Assembly: GCF_007830335.1 (NCBI RefSeq)
Contig: NZ_VLKU01000006.1
Coordinates: 129,001-193,000 of the forward strand
Origin: Paracoccus sulfuroxidans
GTDB lineage: Bacteria > Pseudomonadota > Alphaproteobacteria > Rhodobacterales > Rhodobacteraceae
Direction: 5' to 3'
DNA length: 64,000 nt
Each line of letters begins with the position of its first letter. The first letter of the stretch is position 1. The notes below the pieces were generated by a model. It worked only from the letters and a program-made list of their open reading frames with translations. It was not told the origin of the DNA and did not search any database. Positions 8,688 through 18,500 of the stretch are shown here, in pieces. Made by a program: the position numbers and the translations under genes.

Positions 8688-8741
8688 CTTCTTTCATGCC
8701 GCAAATATCCTCTGGGGGTCCGGGGGGCGAAGCGCCCCCGG
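8688..8741. repeat. Interspersed Rhodobacteraceae-type element with terminator hairpin
   Basis: A 23-bp block (8688-8710) beginning CTTCTTTCATG and ending AAATATCC is followed by a strong GC hairpin around the loop at 8729-8733 (CCGGGGGGCG against CGCCCCCGG). The reverse complement of the 23-bp block nearly matches 37750-37771. The hairpin follows the response regulator gene and probably terminates it. Confidence 0.5.
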
Positions 8742-8829
8742 TCCTGCCCGAACCACAGGTCGACCCCGCACAAACTGGACAAGCCACCCCCACGGCCCTA
8801 AGGGTCCGCCCCAGGACTTCGGAGGCCCC

Positions 8830-9615
8830 ATGTTTACCCTTGCCACCTGGAACATCAATTCGGTCCGCCTGCGCGAGCCGCTGGTCGCCCGCTTCCTGAC
8901 CGAGGAAGCGCCCGATATCCTGTGCCTGCAGGAGACCAAAAGCCCGGTCGAGAAAATCCCGCTCGAGATCTTCCGCAGCCTTGGCTACACCCATCTCGTC
9001 GCGCGCGGCCAGAAGGGCTATAACGGCGTCGCGATCCTGTCGAAACTGCCCATCGAGGACGCGGGCGACCGCGACTATGCCAGCCTCGGCCACGCCCGCC
9101 ACGTCGCGGCGCGGCTGGAAAACGGCATCACCATCCACAACGTCTATGTCCCGGCGGGTGGCGATATCCCCGACCGCGAACAGAACGTCAAATTCGGCCA
9201 GAAGCTGGATTTCCTGACCGAGATGCGCGACGCCTTCCATGCCGACAATCCGAAGAAATCCATCCTCGTCGGCGATCTCAACATCGCGCCGCGCGAGGAC
9301 GACGTCTGGAACCACAAGGCGCTGCTGAAGATCGTCAGCCACACCCCCATCGAGGTCGAGCATCTGGCCGCTGCGCAGGACGCGGGCAAATGGGTCGATG
9401 TGACGCGCAACGACATCCGCGAAGGACGGCTCTACAGCTGGTGGAGCTACCGCGCCAAGGATTGGGACGCGGCGGACAAGGGCCGCAGGCTCGATCACAT
9501 CTGGGCCACGCCCGATATCGTGAACGCCGGGCATGACAGCCGCATCCTGCGCCCGGTGCGCGGTTGGGAACAGCCCAGCGACCACGTGCCGGTGCTGGCC
9601 AGCTTCGATCTTTAG
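8830..9615 (+). CDS. xthA: Exodeoxyribonuclease III
   Basis: A 261-residue exonuclease III/AP endonuclease of base-excision repair. It cuts DNA 5' to abasic sites and degrades 3' ends. The whole exonuclease-endonuclease-phosphatase fold is visible: N-terminal LATWNINSVR with the metal-binding Asn, CLQETK with the catalytic Glu near residue 34, VYVPAGGD, VGDLNIAPREDDVW with the Asp/Asn pair, and the C-terminal RRLDHIWATP and PSDHVPVLA with the catalytic histidine. The start at 8830 directly follows GGAGG; the longer frame upstream runs through the repeat element and is not coding. Confidence 0.93.
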   Translation: MFTLATWNINSVRLREPLVARFLTEEAPDILCLQETKSPVEKIPLEIFRSLGYTHLVARGQKGYNGVAILSKLPIEDAGDRDYASLGHARHVAARLENGITIHNVYVPAGGDIPDREQNVKFGQKLDFLTEMRDAFHADNPKKSILVGDLNIAPREDDVWNHKALLKIVSHTPIEVEHLAAAQDAGKWVDVTRNDIREGRLYSWWSYRAKDWDAADKGRRLDHIWATPDIVNAGHDSRILRPVRGWEQPSDHVPVLASFDL

Positions 9616-9711
9616 GCCTGGGCCTTTCGCATCGACCAACCGACCCATCCTGCCTTGCAAGAGGCGGGGTGCTGCGCCATCTAATGGATAACCCTCGCTA
9701 AAGGATACGCC

Positions 9712-10617
9712 ATGTTCGACCCGAATGCCGTCGCTCCCAGTCCTGCCGATTTCATCAAGGACGTGACCGAAGCCAACTTCATGGAAGAGGTCGTGCAGAA
9801 GTCGATGGAGGTTCCGGTCATCGTCGATTTCTGGGCGCCCTGGTGCGGACCCTGCAAGACGCTGGGCCCCCAGCTTGAAGCCGAGGTGACCAAGGCCAAG
9901 GGCCGCGTCGTCATGGCCAAGGTCAATGTCGACGAAAACCAGATGATCGCCTCGCAACTGCGCGTGCAATCGGTCCCGACGGTCTTCGCCTTCTTCCAGG
10001 GCCAGCCGGTCGATGCCTTCCAGGGCGCGCTGCCGCCCAGCCAGCTCAAGCAATTCGTCGACAAGCTCGTGGCGCTTGGCGGCGATGACGGCGGGCTTGG
10101 CGCGGCGCTGGAAGCCGCCGAGGCGATGCTCGAGGAAGGCGCGGCGGAAGACGCGGCCGAAACCTTCGCCGCAATTCTGGGCGAGGAGCCCGAAAACGCC
10201 GCCGCTTGGGGTGGGTTGATCCGCGCGCGCGTCGCCGCAGGCGATACGGCAGCGGCGGAAGAGGCGCTGACGCAGGTCCCCGCCGCCATTGCCAGCTCGG
10301 CCCCGGTCGAAGCCGCCAGCGCCCAGCTGCGTCTGGCCGCGCAGGCGGCCTCCGCCGGTCCGCTTGATGAATTGCGCGCCCGGATCGAGGCCAATCCCGA
10401 CGACCAGCAGGCACGCTTCGACTACGCGACCGCGCTTCATGCCGGGGGCCAGATCGAAGAGGCCGTGGACCAGCTTCTGGAATCCTTCCGCCGCGACCGC
10501 GAATGGAATGACGGTGCCGCCAAGGCGCAGCTTTTCACCATTTTCGACGCGATGAAGCCCACCGATCCCATCGCGCAGAAAGGTCGTCGGCGTCTTTCGT
10601 CGATGATCTTCGTCTGA
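9712..10617 (+). CDS. Thioredoxin-TPR protein, CnoX/YbbN-like
   Basis: A 301-residue protein with an N-terminal thioredoxin domain (residues about 15-115) carrying the full active site FWAPWCGPCK, then a C-terminal region of helical TPR-like repeats (about 120-301) rich in alanine and glutamate. In E. coli the equivalent CnoX lacks the active cysteine pair and acts as a chlorine-activated holdase; the alphaproteobacterial form keeps WCGPC and so is probably redox-active too. It acts in the cytoplasm. It is the first of three closely packed genes, followed after 3 bases by a Lon-substrate-domain gene. Confidence 0.85.
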   Translation: MFDPNAVAPSPADFIKDVTEANFMEEVVQKSMEVPVIVDFWAPWCGPCKTLGPQLEAEVTKAKGRVVMAKVNVDENQMIASQLRVQSVPTVFAFFQGQPVDAFQGALPPSQLKQFVDKLVALGGDDGGLGAALEAAEAMLEEGAAEDAAETFAAILGEEPENAAAWGGLIRARVAAGDTAAAEEALTQVPAAIASSAPVEAASAQLRLAAQAASAGPLDELRARIEANPDDQQARFDYATALHAGGQIEEAVDQLLESFRRDREWNDGAAKAQLFTIFDAMKPTDPIAQKGRRRLSSMIFV

Positions 10618-10620
10618 CCG

Positions 10621-11259
10621 ATGGTCCGCGCCTTTGACCTGACCGAGACGCTGGCGCTGTTTCCGCTGCAGAACGCGATCCTGATGCCGCGGGGGCGCCT
10701 GCCCCTGCAGATCTATGAGCCGCGCTACCTGCAGATGGTCGAAGACGTGCTGAAGACGCCGCAGCGGCTGATCGGGATGATCCAACCGGCCGAGGGCGGG
10801 CTGGAACATCTCTCGGCCGTCGGCTGCGCGGGCCGCATCGTCAGCTTCATGGAGACCGAGGACGGTCGCCTGATGGTAACGCTGCGCGCCGTTTCGCGCT
10901 TCCGCCTGCTCGAGGTGCTGCCGGGCTTCACCCCCTATCTGCGCGCGCGCATCGACTGGAAGGGTTACCGCAACGACCGCCTGTCGACCGCAGAAGAGGA
11001 TCTGAAATTCGACCGCACGCGCTTCCTCGAACGGCTCGAGCGCTATCTGGATGAACGCGGCCTTGTCACCGATTGGGACGTCGCGGCCCAGACCGGGGAC
11101 GAAATGCTGATCAACTCGCTCTCCATGATGCTGCCCCTGCAGGTCGAGGAAAAGCAGGCCCTGCTGGAATGCCGCACGCTGGCGGAACGGCGCGAATTGC
11201 TGGACGGGTTGCTGGAATATGCCCTCAGGGGCGGAGACAATGAGGAGGTTCTGCAATGA
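10621..11259 (+). CDS. Lon N-terminal (substrate-binding) domain protein
   Basis: A 212-residue stand-alone version of the N-terminal substrate-recognition domain of Lon protease, without ATPase or protease parts. The signature is the opening [30 protein letters not shown], followed by the conserved GMIQP and VGCAGRIV segments. Its biological role is not established; it may present or protect protease substrates. The gene is packed between the thioredoxin-TPR gene and the Trm112-like gene, and overlaps the latter's start by four bases. Confidence 0.83.
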   Translation: MVRAFDLTETLALFPLQNAILMPRGRLPLQIYEPRYLQMVEDVLKTPQRLIGMIQPAEGGLEHLSAVGCAGRIVSFMETEDGRLMVTLRAVSRFRLLEVLPGFTPYLRARIDWKGYRNDRLSTAEEDLKFDRTRFLERLERYLDERGLVTDWDVAAQTGDEMLINSLSMMLPLQVEEKQALLECRTLAERRELLDGLLEYALRGGDNEEVLQ

Positions 11260-11462
11260 ACCAGGCCACGGAAAACCCTACCGAACGCAGTTTCGAACGC
11301 CGCATGGTCGAGGCGCTGGTCTGCCCCGTCACCCATACGACGCTGCGCTATGATGCCGAGCGTCAGGAACTGATCTCGACCGCCGCGGGGCTGGCCTTCC
11401 CGATCCGCGACGGCATCCCGATCATGCTGATCGGCGAGGCGCGCCAGATCAAGGCCGACTAA
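11256..11462 (+). CDS. Trm112/YcaR-family small protein
   Basis: A 68-residue protein of the Trm112 (UPF0434/YcaR) family. It keeps the [14 protein letters not shown] and [19 protein letters not shown] strands, but only one Cys of the zinc-binding pattern. In eukaryotes Trm112 activates methyltransferases; bacterial members are often near lipid A or RNA-modification genes, and their job is unclear. The start overlaps the end of the previous gene in an ATGA context with GAGGAGG just upstream, so it is the third gene of a short operon. Confidence 0.83.
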   Translation: MNQATENPTERSFERRMVEALVCPVTHTTLRYDAERQELISTAAGLAFPIRDGIPIMLIGEARQIKAD

Positions 11463-11482
11463 ACCGCAGGGGCAGGGGGGCC

Positions 11483-12391
11483 TTACAGCCCCGCCGCCTC
11501 ATCGCGTCCCAGCATCAGGTTCAGGTTCTGCACGGCCGCGCCGGATGCACCCTTGCCCAGATTGTCCAGCACCGCGACCAGAACCGCACAGCCGTTCTCG
11601 TCGCTGCCATGCACCGACAGCTCCAGATGGTTGGTGCCGTTCAGCTTGGTGGGCACGACGCGGGCTTCCGGGTCGATCACGCGGACGAAATGCTGGCCCG
11701 CAAAATGCGCCTCCAGCGCCGCCCGCAGGCTCGCCAGCGACCGCCGCCCGTCCAGATGCAGCGGCACCTGAACGGCCATGCCCTGGGCGAAATTCCCGAC
11801 CGAAGGCGCAAAGACGGGCCGCGCCGACAGCGCAGAATATCCCATGATTTCCGGCAGATGCTTGTGGCTCTGGCCCAGGGCGTAAACGAAGGTCGCCGGA
11901 CCCTCGCCGCGCTCATATTCGTTGACCAGCTCCTTGCCGCCGCCGGTATAGCCCGAAACGGCGTTGATCGACAAAGCCTCATCCGCGGCGATCAGCCCGG
12001 CCCGCACCAAGGGTGAGATCAGCGCAATCGCCCCCGTCGGATAGCAGCCTGGGTTCGACACCAGCTTGGCCCCGGCAATCCGCTCGCGCTGACCGGAGGC
12101 CAGCTCGGCAAAGCCGTAAACCCAGTCGGGATCGACCCGATGCGCGGTCGAGGCATCGATGAACCGCACATCCAGCCCCTCGGCCAGCGCGACCGCTTCG
12201 CGGGCGGCGGCATCGGGCAGGCACAGGATGGCGACATCAGCGGCCGCAAAGGCCTCGCGGCGGGCATCGGCATCCTTGCGGCGCGCGGGATCGATCTGGA
12301 TCAGCTCGATGTCGCTTTGCGATTTCAGACGGTCGCGGATCTGCAGACCCGTCGTACCAGCCTCGCCGTCGATGAATACCTGATGTGCCAT
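11483..12391 (-). CDS. argC: N-acetyl-gamma-glutamyl-phosphate reductase (short type 2 form)
   Basis: A 302-residue arginine-biosynthesis enzyme that reduces N-acetylglutamyl phosphate to the semialdehyde with NADPH. It starts with the Rossmann loop in VFIDGEAGTTG, the variation of the nucleotide-binding glycine motif typical of type 2 ArgC, and carries the catalytic cysteine in LVSNPGCYPTGAIAL. The length of about 300 residues separates it from the usual 340-residue type 1 enzyme. No other arg genes are nearby. It is convergent with the Trm112-like gene, 20 bases apart. Confidence 0.92.
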   Translation of the reverse strand: MAHQVFIDGEAGTTGLQIRDRLKSQSDIELIQIDPARRKDADARREAFAAADVAILCLPDAAAREAVALAEGLDVRFIDASTAHRVDPDWVYGFAELASGQRERIAGAKLVSNPGCYPTGAIALISPLVRAGLIAADEALSINAVSGYTGGGKELVNEYERGEGPATFVYALGQSHKHLPEIMGYSALSARPVFAPSVGNFAQGMAVQVPLHLDGRRSLASLRAALEAHFAGQHFVRVIDPEARVVPTKLNGTNHLELSVHGSDENGCAVLVAVLDNLGKGASGAAVQNLNLMLGRDEAAGL

Positions 12392-12441
12392 GATGGGCCT
12401 CGCTTGTTGCGCGGCCTCAATACAAGGTTACCGCGCGCATT

Positions 12442-12771
12442 TCAAATGCTGCAGATCTCCGAACGCGTCAGGAATCGTCGCTCGCGGCCATTGTCCAGAC
12501 TGAACATGCCGCCGCGCCCCTCGACCACGTCGATGATCAGGTCGGTGTGCTTCCAGGCCTCATGCTGCGCGGCCGAGATATAGAAGGGCATCCCGCCAAT
12601 CTCCCCCAGCTGCACATCGCGCTCGCCAATGCGAAAATCGCCCTGCGCATAGCACATGGGCGAGGAACCATCACAGCAACCGCCGGATTGGTGGAACAGG
12701 ACGGGGCCATGATCGGCGACGATCTCGGCCAGAAGCTGCAGCGCAGCCGGAGTGGCGCTTACGGTGCCCAT
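12442..12771 (-). CDS. DUF779 protein linked to aldehyde dehydrogenase
   Basis: A 109-residue DUF779 protein. It has a cysteine-rich segment, HQSGGCCDGSSPMCY (residues about 28-42), that could bind metal or redox-active thiols. DUF779 genes are repeatedly found beside NAD-dependent acetaldehyde dehydrogenases, as here, but no activity has been assigned that I know of. It lies downstream of the dehydrogenase on the same strand, separated by two hairpins and a T-run at 12788-12836, so its expression may be partly uncoupled. Confidence 0.85.
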   Translation of the reverse strand: MGTVSATPAALQLLAEIVADHGPVLFHQSGGCCDGSSPMCYAQGDFRIGERDVQLGEIGGMPFYISAAQHEAWKHTDLIIDVVEGRGGMFSLDNGRERRFLTRSEICSI

Positions 12772-12787
12772 GACATCTTCTCTGTTG

Positions 12788-12836
12788 AAAAAAATACCCC
12801 CCTGCCGGAGGCAGCGGCCCCCAGAAAGGGGGCCGC
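12788..12836 (-). terminator. Double hairpin with T-run between aldehyde dehydrogenase and DUF779 gene
   Basis: Read on the minus strand, a 9-bp stem (GCGGCCCCC with GGGGGCCGC, loop five bases) is followed by a CTGCC/GGCAG hairpin and then seven T residues. This is a good intrinsic terminator directly after the dehydrogenase stop codon. Read-through or a second promoter is needed for the DUF779 gene. Confidence 0.7.
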
Positions 12837-12844
12837 CAGTTCGA

Positions 12845-14371
12845 TCAGAAGAAGCCCAGCTTCTTGGGCGAATAGCTGACCAGCATGTTCTTGGTCTGCT
12901 GATAATGGTCCAGCATCATCTTGTGGTTTTCGCGACCAATGCCCGACTGCTTGTAGCCGCCGAAGGCCGCATGTGCCGGATAGGCGTGGTAGCAGTTGGT
13001 CCAGACGCGACCGGCCTTGATGCCGCGACCCATGCGGTAGCAGGTGTTGGCGTCACGCGACCACACACCGGCACCCAGACCGTAGAGCGTGTCGTTCGCG
13101 ATCGAGAGCGCCTCTTCCTGCGTCTTGAAGGTCGTGACCGAAACCACGGGCCCGAAGATTTCTTCCTGGAAGATGCGCATCTTGTTGTTGCCGAAGAAGA
13201 TGGTCGGCTCGATGTAGTAACCGCCCGACAGCTCGCCGCCCAGATCGGCCGCCTTGCCACCGGTCAGCACTTCCGCGCCTTCCTTGCGACCGATGTCCAT
13301 GTAGGACAGGATCTTCTCTTTCTGCTCGCTCGAGGCCTGCGCACCGATCATGGTGGCGGCATCGCGCGGGTCGCCCTGCTTGATCGCCTCGACGCGCTTC
13401 ACGGCGCGCTCGATGAAGCGCTCATAGATCGATTCCTGCACCAGAACGCGCGACGGGCAGGTGCAGACCTCGCCCTGGTTCAGCGCGAACATCGCGAAAC
13501 CTTCCAGCGCCTTGTCGAAGAAATCGTCGTCTTCACGGGCGATGTCCTCGAAGAAGATGTTCGGCGATTTGCCGCCCAGCTCCAGCGTGACCGGGATCAG
13601 GTTTTCCGAGGCGTATTGCATGATCAGGCGGCCGGTGGTGGTTTCACCGGTGAACGCGATCTTCGAGATGCGCGGGCTCGAGGCCAGCGGCTTGCCTGCT
13701 TCCAGACCGAAACCGTTGACGACGTTCAGCACGCCCGGGGGCAGCAGATCGCCGATGACGCTGACCCAGACCATGATCGAGGCCGGGGTCTGCTCGGCGG
13801 GCTTGATCACCACGCAGTTGCCAGCGGCCAGCGCGGGCGCAAGCTTCCAGCAGGCCATCAGCAGCGGGAAGTTCCATGGGATGATCTGACCGACCACGCC
13901 CAGCGGTTCCTGGAAGTGATAGGCGACGGTGTCATTGTCGATCTGGCTGATGCCGCCTTCCTGCGCACGCAGGACACCGGCGAAGTAACGGAAGTGGTCG
14001 ATCGCCAGCGGCACGTCGGCGGCCATCGTCTCGCGGATCGGCTTGCCGTTGTCCCAGGTCTCGGCTGCGGCCAGCAGCTCAAGGTTCTGTTCCATCCGGT
14101 CGGCGATCTTCAGCAGGATGTTCGAGCGCTCGGTGGCCGAGCTGGCACCCCATTTGTCCTTGGCGGCATGGGCGGCGTCCAGCGCGGCTTCGACGTCATC
14201 GGCGTTCGAGCGGGCGATTTCGCCGACTTCGGCGCCGGTGATGGGGGTGGTGTTGACGAAATACTTGCCCGATTTCGGGGCCATCCAGTCGCCATTGATG
14301 AAGTTGTCATAGCGCTTGGCAAAGGGAACGGCGTTGACGCCTTTGAAGGCGTGCGATTGGTCGTTCGGCAT
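12845..14371 (-). CDS. NAD-dependent acetaldehyde dehydrogenase (ExaC/AcoD type)
   Basis: A 508-residue aldehyde dehydrogenase that oxidises acetaldehyde or related aldehydes to acids with NAD. The family motifs are intact: [20 protein letters not shown], the cofactor loop FTGETTTGR, the general-base glutamate in [12 protein letters not shown], the nucleophile cysteine in [11 protein letters not shown], and [10 protein letters not shown]. The N-terminus and the [24 protein letters not shown] ending match the ExaC/AcoD subgroup used in ethanol and acetoin catabolism. AGGAGG precedes the ATG. The GAF-Fis regulator upstream and DUF779 downstream complete the usual set. It would follow a PQQ alcohol dehydrogenase step. 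Confidence 0.92.
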   Translation of the reverse strand: MPNDQSHAFKGVNAVPFAKRYDNFINGDWMAPKSGKYFVNTTPITGAEVGEIARSNADDVEAALDAAHAAKDKWGASSATERSNILLKIADRMEQNLELLAAAETWDNGKPIRETMAADVPLAIDHFRYFAGVLRAQEGGISQIDNDTVAYHFQEPLGVVGQIIPWNFPLLMACWKLAPALAAGNCVVIKPAEQTPASIMVWVSVIGDLLPPGVLNVVNGFGLEAGKPLASSPRISKIAFTGETTTGRLIMQYASENLIPVTLELGGKSPNIFFEDIAREDDDFFDKALEGFAMFALNQGEVCTCPSRVLVQESIYERFIERAVKRVEAIKQGDPRDAATMIGAQASSEQKEKILSYMDIGRKEGAEVLTGGKAADLGGELSGGYYIEPTIFFGNNKMRIFQEEIFGPVVSVTTFKTQEEALSIANDTLYGLGAGVWSRDANTCYRMGRGIKAGRVWTNCYHAYPAHAAFGGYKQSGIGRENHKMMLDHYQQTKNMLVSYSPKKLGFF

Positions 14372-14444
14372 GAGATCCTCCTGTCAGTCCGGCTCCTCCA
14401 GCCGGCTCTCAATCAAGGTGTGTCCCCCGTGCCCTTTCCGTCAA

Positions 14445-14460
14445 CGCAGAGTTCGTGCCG
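14445..14460 (-). promoter_or_regulatory. Possible sigma-54-type promoter for the aldehyde dehydrogenase
   Basis: On the minus strand CGGCAC-N5-CTGCG gives the GG-N10-GC spacing of sigma-54 promoters (consensus TGGCAC-N5-TTGC), 74 bases before the dehydrogenase ATG. The neighbouring regulator lacks the AAA+ domain needed to activate sigma-54, so this is uncertain. Confidence 0.3.
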
Positions 14461-14476
14461 CGCTGCGGAATGTGTT

Positions 14477-15451
14477 TCAGGGCTGAGACAGTCGACCGGA
14501 ATTTTCCCCGATCCCCAGTCTGGCCATGCGTCGATACATCGTGGCCCGGCCAATCCCCAGGGCCCGCGCGGCCTGCGAGACATTGCCCTCAGCCCGTGCA
14601 AGGGCGCGAATCACCGTCGCCCGTTCGGCCCGTTCAAAGCCCGTCGCCTCATCCTCGCGGCCCAGAAGATCGGCAGCGGGGCGGGGGCGCAGGCTGCCCT
14701 CTTTCTCAAGTCCGAAGGCGCGCCGCGCCGCGCGCGTGGCACCGATCATCAGATCGTCCTTGTCGACCGCCAGCAGCAGGGCGGCATCCGGCGTGGCCTC
14801 GTGCTGGGCGACGATGATGCGGGCTTTCGGGAATGAGGCGCGGAAGAACGCGGCCTCGATCATCCGGGCGGTCTGCGCCACCTGCGCCCCGATCAGCCCG
14901 TTCCAGCGCTCGGTCTGGTCGGCGCGGGCGGAACTGACGTCCAGCGCCGCGATGATGCGGCCATCCGGCCCCCAGATCGGCGCGTCCATGCAGGACATGG
15001 CGGTGTTGCGGGCAAAGAAATGATCGTCGCGGTGGATGGTGACCTGCCGACCCTCGGCCAGACAGGTGCCGATGCCATTGGTGCCCTCCAGCGCCTCTGA
15101 CCAGTTGACGCCCTTCCACAGGCCCCATTCGTTGAAGGTCGAGGCATCCGCATCGTTCACGCGCTGATCCAGCACGATGCCTTCGGCATCGGTCAGCAGC
15201 ACATTGCAGCCGGTCGGGCAGACCAGCTGGAACAGCTGGTCCAGCTGCGGTCCGGCGACCGACATGAATTCCCCCATCTGGTCCAGCTTCTGGGCCAGTT
15301 CGGTTTCGCTGAGCCGCTGGCGTTGCGTGGCGCTGGCCGGGTCCAGACCATGCTTGACCATCGAGCGGCGCCAGCTTGCGGCCAGCCGTGTCACGGCACC
15401 CGGCGATTGCGACGCCTGGGCCACGCGATCTTCGTGGCGAGTAGCGGACAA
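14477..15451 (-). CDS. AcoR-like GAF-Fis regulator lacking the AAA+ domain
   Basis: A 324-residue regulator, probably controlling the adjacent aldehyde dehydrogenase. The N-terminal two thirds follow AcoR-type activators, including the GAF region with VCPTGCNVLLTDAEG and LEGTNGIGTCLAEGR. The C-terminus is a Fis-type helix-turn-helix: NVSQAARALGIGRATMYRRMARLGI. The central sigma-54-interacting AAA+ ATPase (Walker A, GAFTGA) present in full-length AcoR is absent: the GAF part leads to the HTH through about 60 residues. I place the start at TTG (15451), which has GAGGAGG five bases upstream and opens directly into the conserved part; the ATG at 15535 has no such site. Confidence 0.82.
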   Translation of the reverse strand: MSATRHEDRVAQASQSPGAVTRLAASWRRSMVKHGLDPASATQRQRLSETELAQKLDQMGEFMSVAGPQLDQLFQLVCPTGCNVLLTDAEGIVLDQRVNDADASTFNEWGLWKGVNWSEALEGTNGIGTCLAEGRQVTIHRDDHFFARNTAMSCMDAPIWGPDGRIIAALDVSSARADQTERWNGLIGAQVAQTARMIEAAFFRASFPKARIIVAQHEATPDAALLLAVDKDDLMIGATRAARRAFGLEKEGSLRPRPAADLLGREDEATGFERAERATVIRALARAEGNVSQAARALGIGRATMYRRMARLGIGENSGRLSQP

Positions 15452-15565
15452 AACTGCCTCCTCCTCTCCTGCGCGGGCCAGCCTAGCACGGAATCCGGTC
15501 AGGAAGGCAAGGAAAGCTTCAGCGCCGGTGCCCATGGGGCAACCGGCGCTGGATCTGGCGTCCTG

Positions 15566-18500
15566 TCAGGGCGCGACGGTGGCCGTCGCGCTGGCGTTCC
15601 ACGAGCGGTATTCGGGCCGATACATGTCCTCGACACTGGCCGAGGGCAGGCGGAACTGCCCCGGCGTCACCGCGCGGGCGATGAAGGCCAGGCTGAACGG
15701 CTGGTCCGAGGTCCAGGTCAGCGAGGCCGCGAACCGGTCCGAACGGAACTCGGCCATATCGGTCGAGGGCTGGTCCTTCAGCCAGTCGAGCGCGGCCACA
15801 TCACCGCCCTGCAGCAGGTTCGGGTTGTCGATTTCCCAGCCCGCCGCCAGCGGGACCGCGACCAGAAGTCGTCCACCCGAGGACTCTTTCCAGGGCTCGA
15901 CACGCACCTCGACCACGAAGCGGGTGCCCAGCGACAGTTGCTTCGGATCGATCGCCTGACCCTCCATGTCATAGGCGCGGGTGGTGATGTTGTAGCCCTT
16001 GCCGCCTTCCGCACGCGGGCCGATGGATTTGCCGGTGGCGGTCAGCGTGATCTCGACCGGCTTGTCTGTCGGGTTCGAAAGCTGCGCGCTGGCAGCATCC
16101 GGCAGGCTCGCGACCGGCTGGCCAAGGGGCACGCCATTCAGCGCGATGCCCGGCGCATCCTGCGACAGCGCATTCGCGGCCAGAATGGTCCAGATCGATT
16201 CCTGCGTCGACAGACCCCAGCGGTTCGTCGAGCGGAGGTCAAGCTGGGCACCGATGCTGGAGGCCAGCTCCAACCCGTCCAGCGCCTGCGAATGCGATTC
16301 CGTCGTCAGCGCCAGCACAGCCGCCGCGTCACGCAGATTGGTGCCGTAGTCGCTGCGATAGTACTGCTTTTCCGGCTCGATCAGCTTCAGCTTCTCGCGC
16401 GCCTCGCGGAACATGCGGTCGGCACGTTCCTGATCGCCTGCTGCCGCCAGCGCCGCGCCCAGGTTGGCCGCCGCCATCGGCGTCTTGAAGGCCGAGGCGG
16501 CCGTGTCGACGTAATAGCGCAGATCGCCGATGTTCGCCGCCCGCTCACGCGCCAGAACCGCTGCCGCATAGGCAAGGGCGGCGTTGTCATATTCATAGGC
16601 GGCGCTTGGGTCGGTGGCATAGTTCACGCGGTTGCGCAGGTTGTCGATGGCCATGCGGAAGGCCTGATCCGGCACCTTGAAGCCGACGCTGCGCGCCCGC
16701 GACAGGAAGTCGGTGACATAGGCTTCCAGCCACAGATCGCCCGAGTCGGCGGACCAGAGGCCAAAGCCACCGTTCGCCGCCTGACGGGTCAGGATCTGGG
16801 CGATGACATCCTGCAGCCGCTTGTCCAGATCGCCGTCGTTCGAGGTGGTGTCATTCGGCACCCCCTCGATGGCCGACAGGCGCGGCAGATACAAAAGCGG
16901 CATCGCGCGCGAGGTCAGCTGCTCGGTGCAGCCATAGGGATAGCGCTCAAGCCGCGCCAGCGCGCCCGCGACATCCAGCCGGCCATAGGGGCCAACCGCC
17001 ATGGTCACCAGCGAGCCGGGCAGCAGCCCGTCGGTCAGCGTGGCCGGAACGGTCATGCTTTGCTGCGGGCCGATGGTGATGCGGTCCTGATTTTGGGTGT
17101 CAGGCTCATTCAGCGCGACGGGGATCGCGATGTCCTTGGTCAGCTGCTCGCCCCCCGGAGTGGTCAGGGTCAGGCGCAGCTGCGCCAGCCCCTCGCCACC
17201 CGAGGCGGTCACCGGCATCGAAAGCCGGGCCTCGGCATTCTCGGCCAGCGTCACCTTGTCCTGCGGCAGGGTCAGTTGCAGCTGGCTGTCGCCGCCGGTC
17301 TGGGCGACCGAAAGGCCCACCTCACCGGCGGGGCCGGTGGCATGGGTCAGCCGCAACCCGACCTGCGCGGTATCACCGGGGGCAAGGAAGGCAGGCGCGG
17401 TCACCGTCATCACCACGGGGTCACGCACCAGTACCGAGGCATCGGCCTGCCCGACCGCCTTCTGCGACCAGACCACGGCCATCACCCGGACCTCGCCATT
17501 GAAGTCGGGCACGGGCACCTCGACGCTGACGGTGCCATCCGCGCCCACGACCAGCGGCCCCGAGAACCAGCTCATCAGCTTTTCGGTGGGCGGAGGGGCA
17601 TCGGGGCTGCTGGCCGCCGAAGCGTCGCCGCCCTGACGCAGCGCGCCGTCCGGCGCACCGGTGGACAGGATCAGCCGCCCATAGAGGTCCCGCAGCGCCA
17701 CGCCCAGCCGACGCTGGCCGAAATAGTGCTTCGAGGGATCGGGCGGGGTAAAGCGGGTCAGGTTCAGAATACCCTGGTCGACCGCCGCGATGGTGGCGTT
17801 GATCTGTTCGCCGGGGGCTGCGCCCTCGACCTTCAGCGTCACCGGAATCATGCCGCGCGGGCGCGTCTCGGCGGGCGCGGTCAGGCTGGCCGTCAGCTTG
17901 CGGTCACCCGGATCGACGGCGGCATGGGCAAGCCCGATGCCGCGCACCGGGGTGCGGTCGCTGGCGGTCACGCCTTCGATGGGGCGGATGGCGCTGACGG
18001 TCACATAGACCCCCGCGCCCCATTCATCCGTCACCGGCAGGCTGATCGTATTGTCGCCGGTCTTCAGCGCGACGGTCTGCAGCGTCACCACGCGGTTCGA
18101 CAGGACCGAGACCAGACCCAGCCCGTCAAACAGCGACTCGACGCGAACTTCGGCGGTTTCGCCCGTGCGATAGGCGGGTTTGTCCAGCGCCACCTGCAGC
18201 CGGTCGGGCGTATCCGTGCCGCCCGAGGCCGAAGCGCCCCAACCGGCATAGAACTGCACCGACGACTGGCTGTCGCCCGAGGTCGATTTCACCACCAGCT
18301 CATATTCGCCCCAGTCGACGCGGCTGTCGATCTCGATGCCGTTCTGGCCCGATTGCACCTCACCCGCGTCGATGCGGCTGCGGCTGACGATGCGTTCCCA
18401 ATCCCAGCTGCCATCGACCGAATACCATTGGTAATCGACATCGAGACGATTGAGCTGCCAGACCAGCTTGTCATCGACCGGACGCATGTCGGGGCCGACG

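Noticed and set aside
8647..11256. Long minus-strand open frame opposite xthA, the thioredoxin-TPR and Lon-domain genes
   Set aside because: All three plus-strand genes are clear family members; the opposite frame is compositionally biased and spans several genes.
12752..14836. Long plus-strand frame opposite the aldehyde dehydrogenase
   Set aside because: Shadow of a fully conserved minus-strand enzyme.
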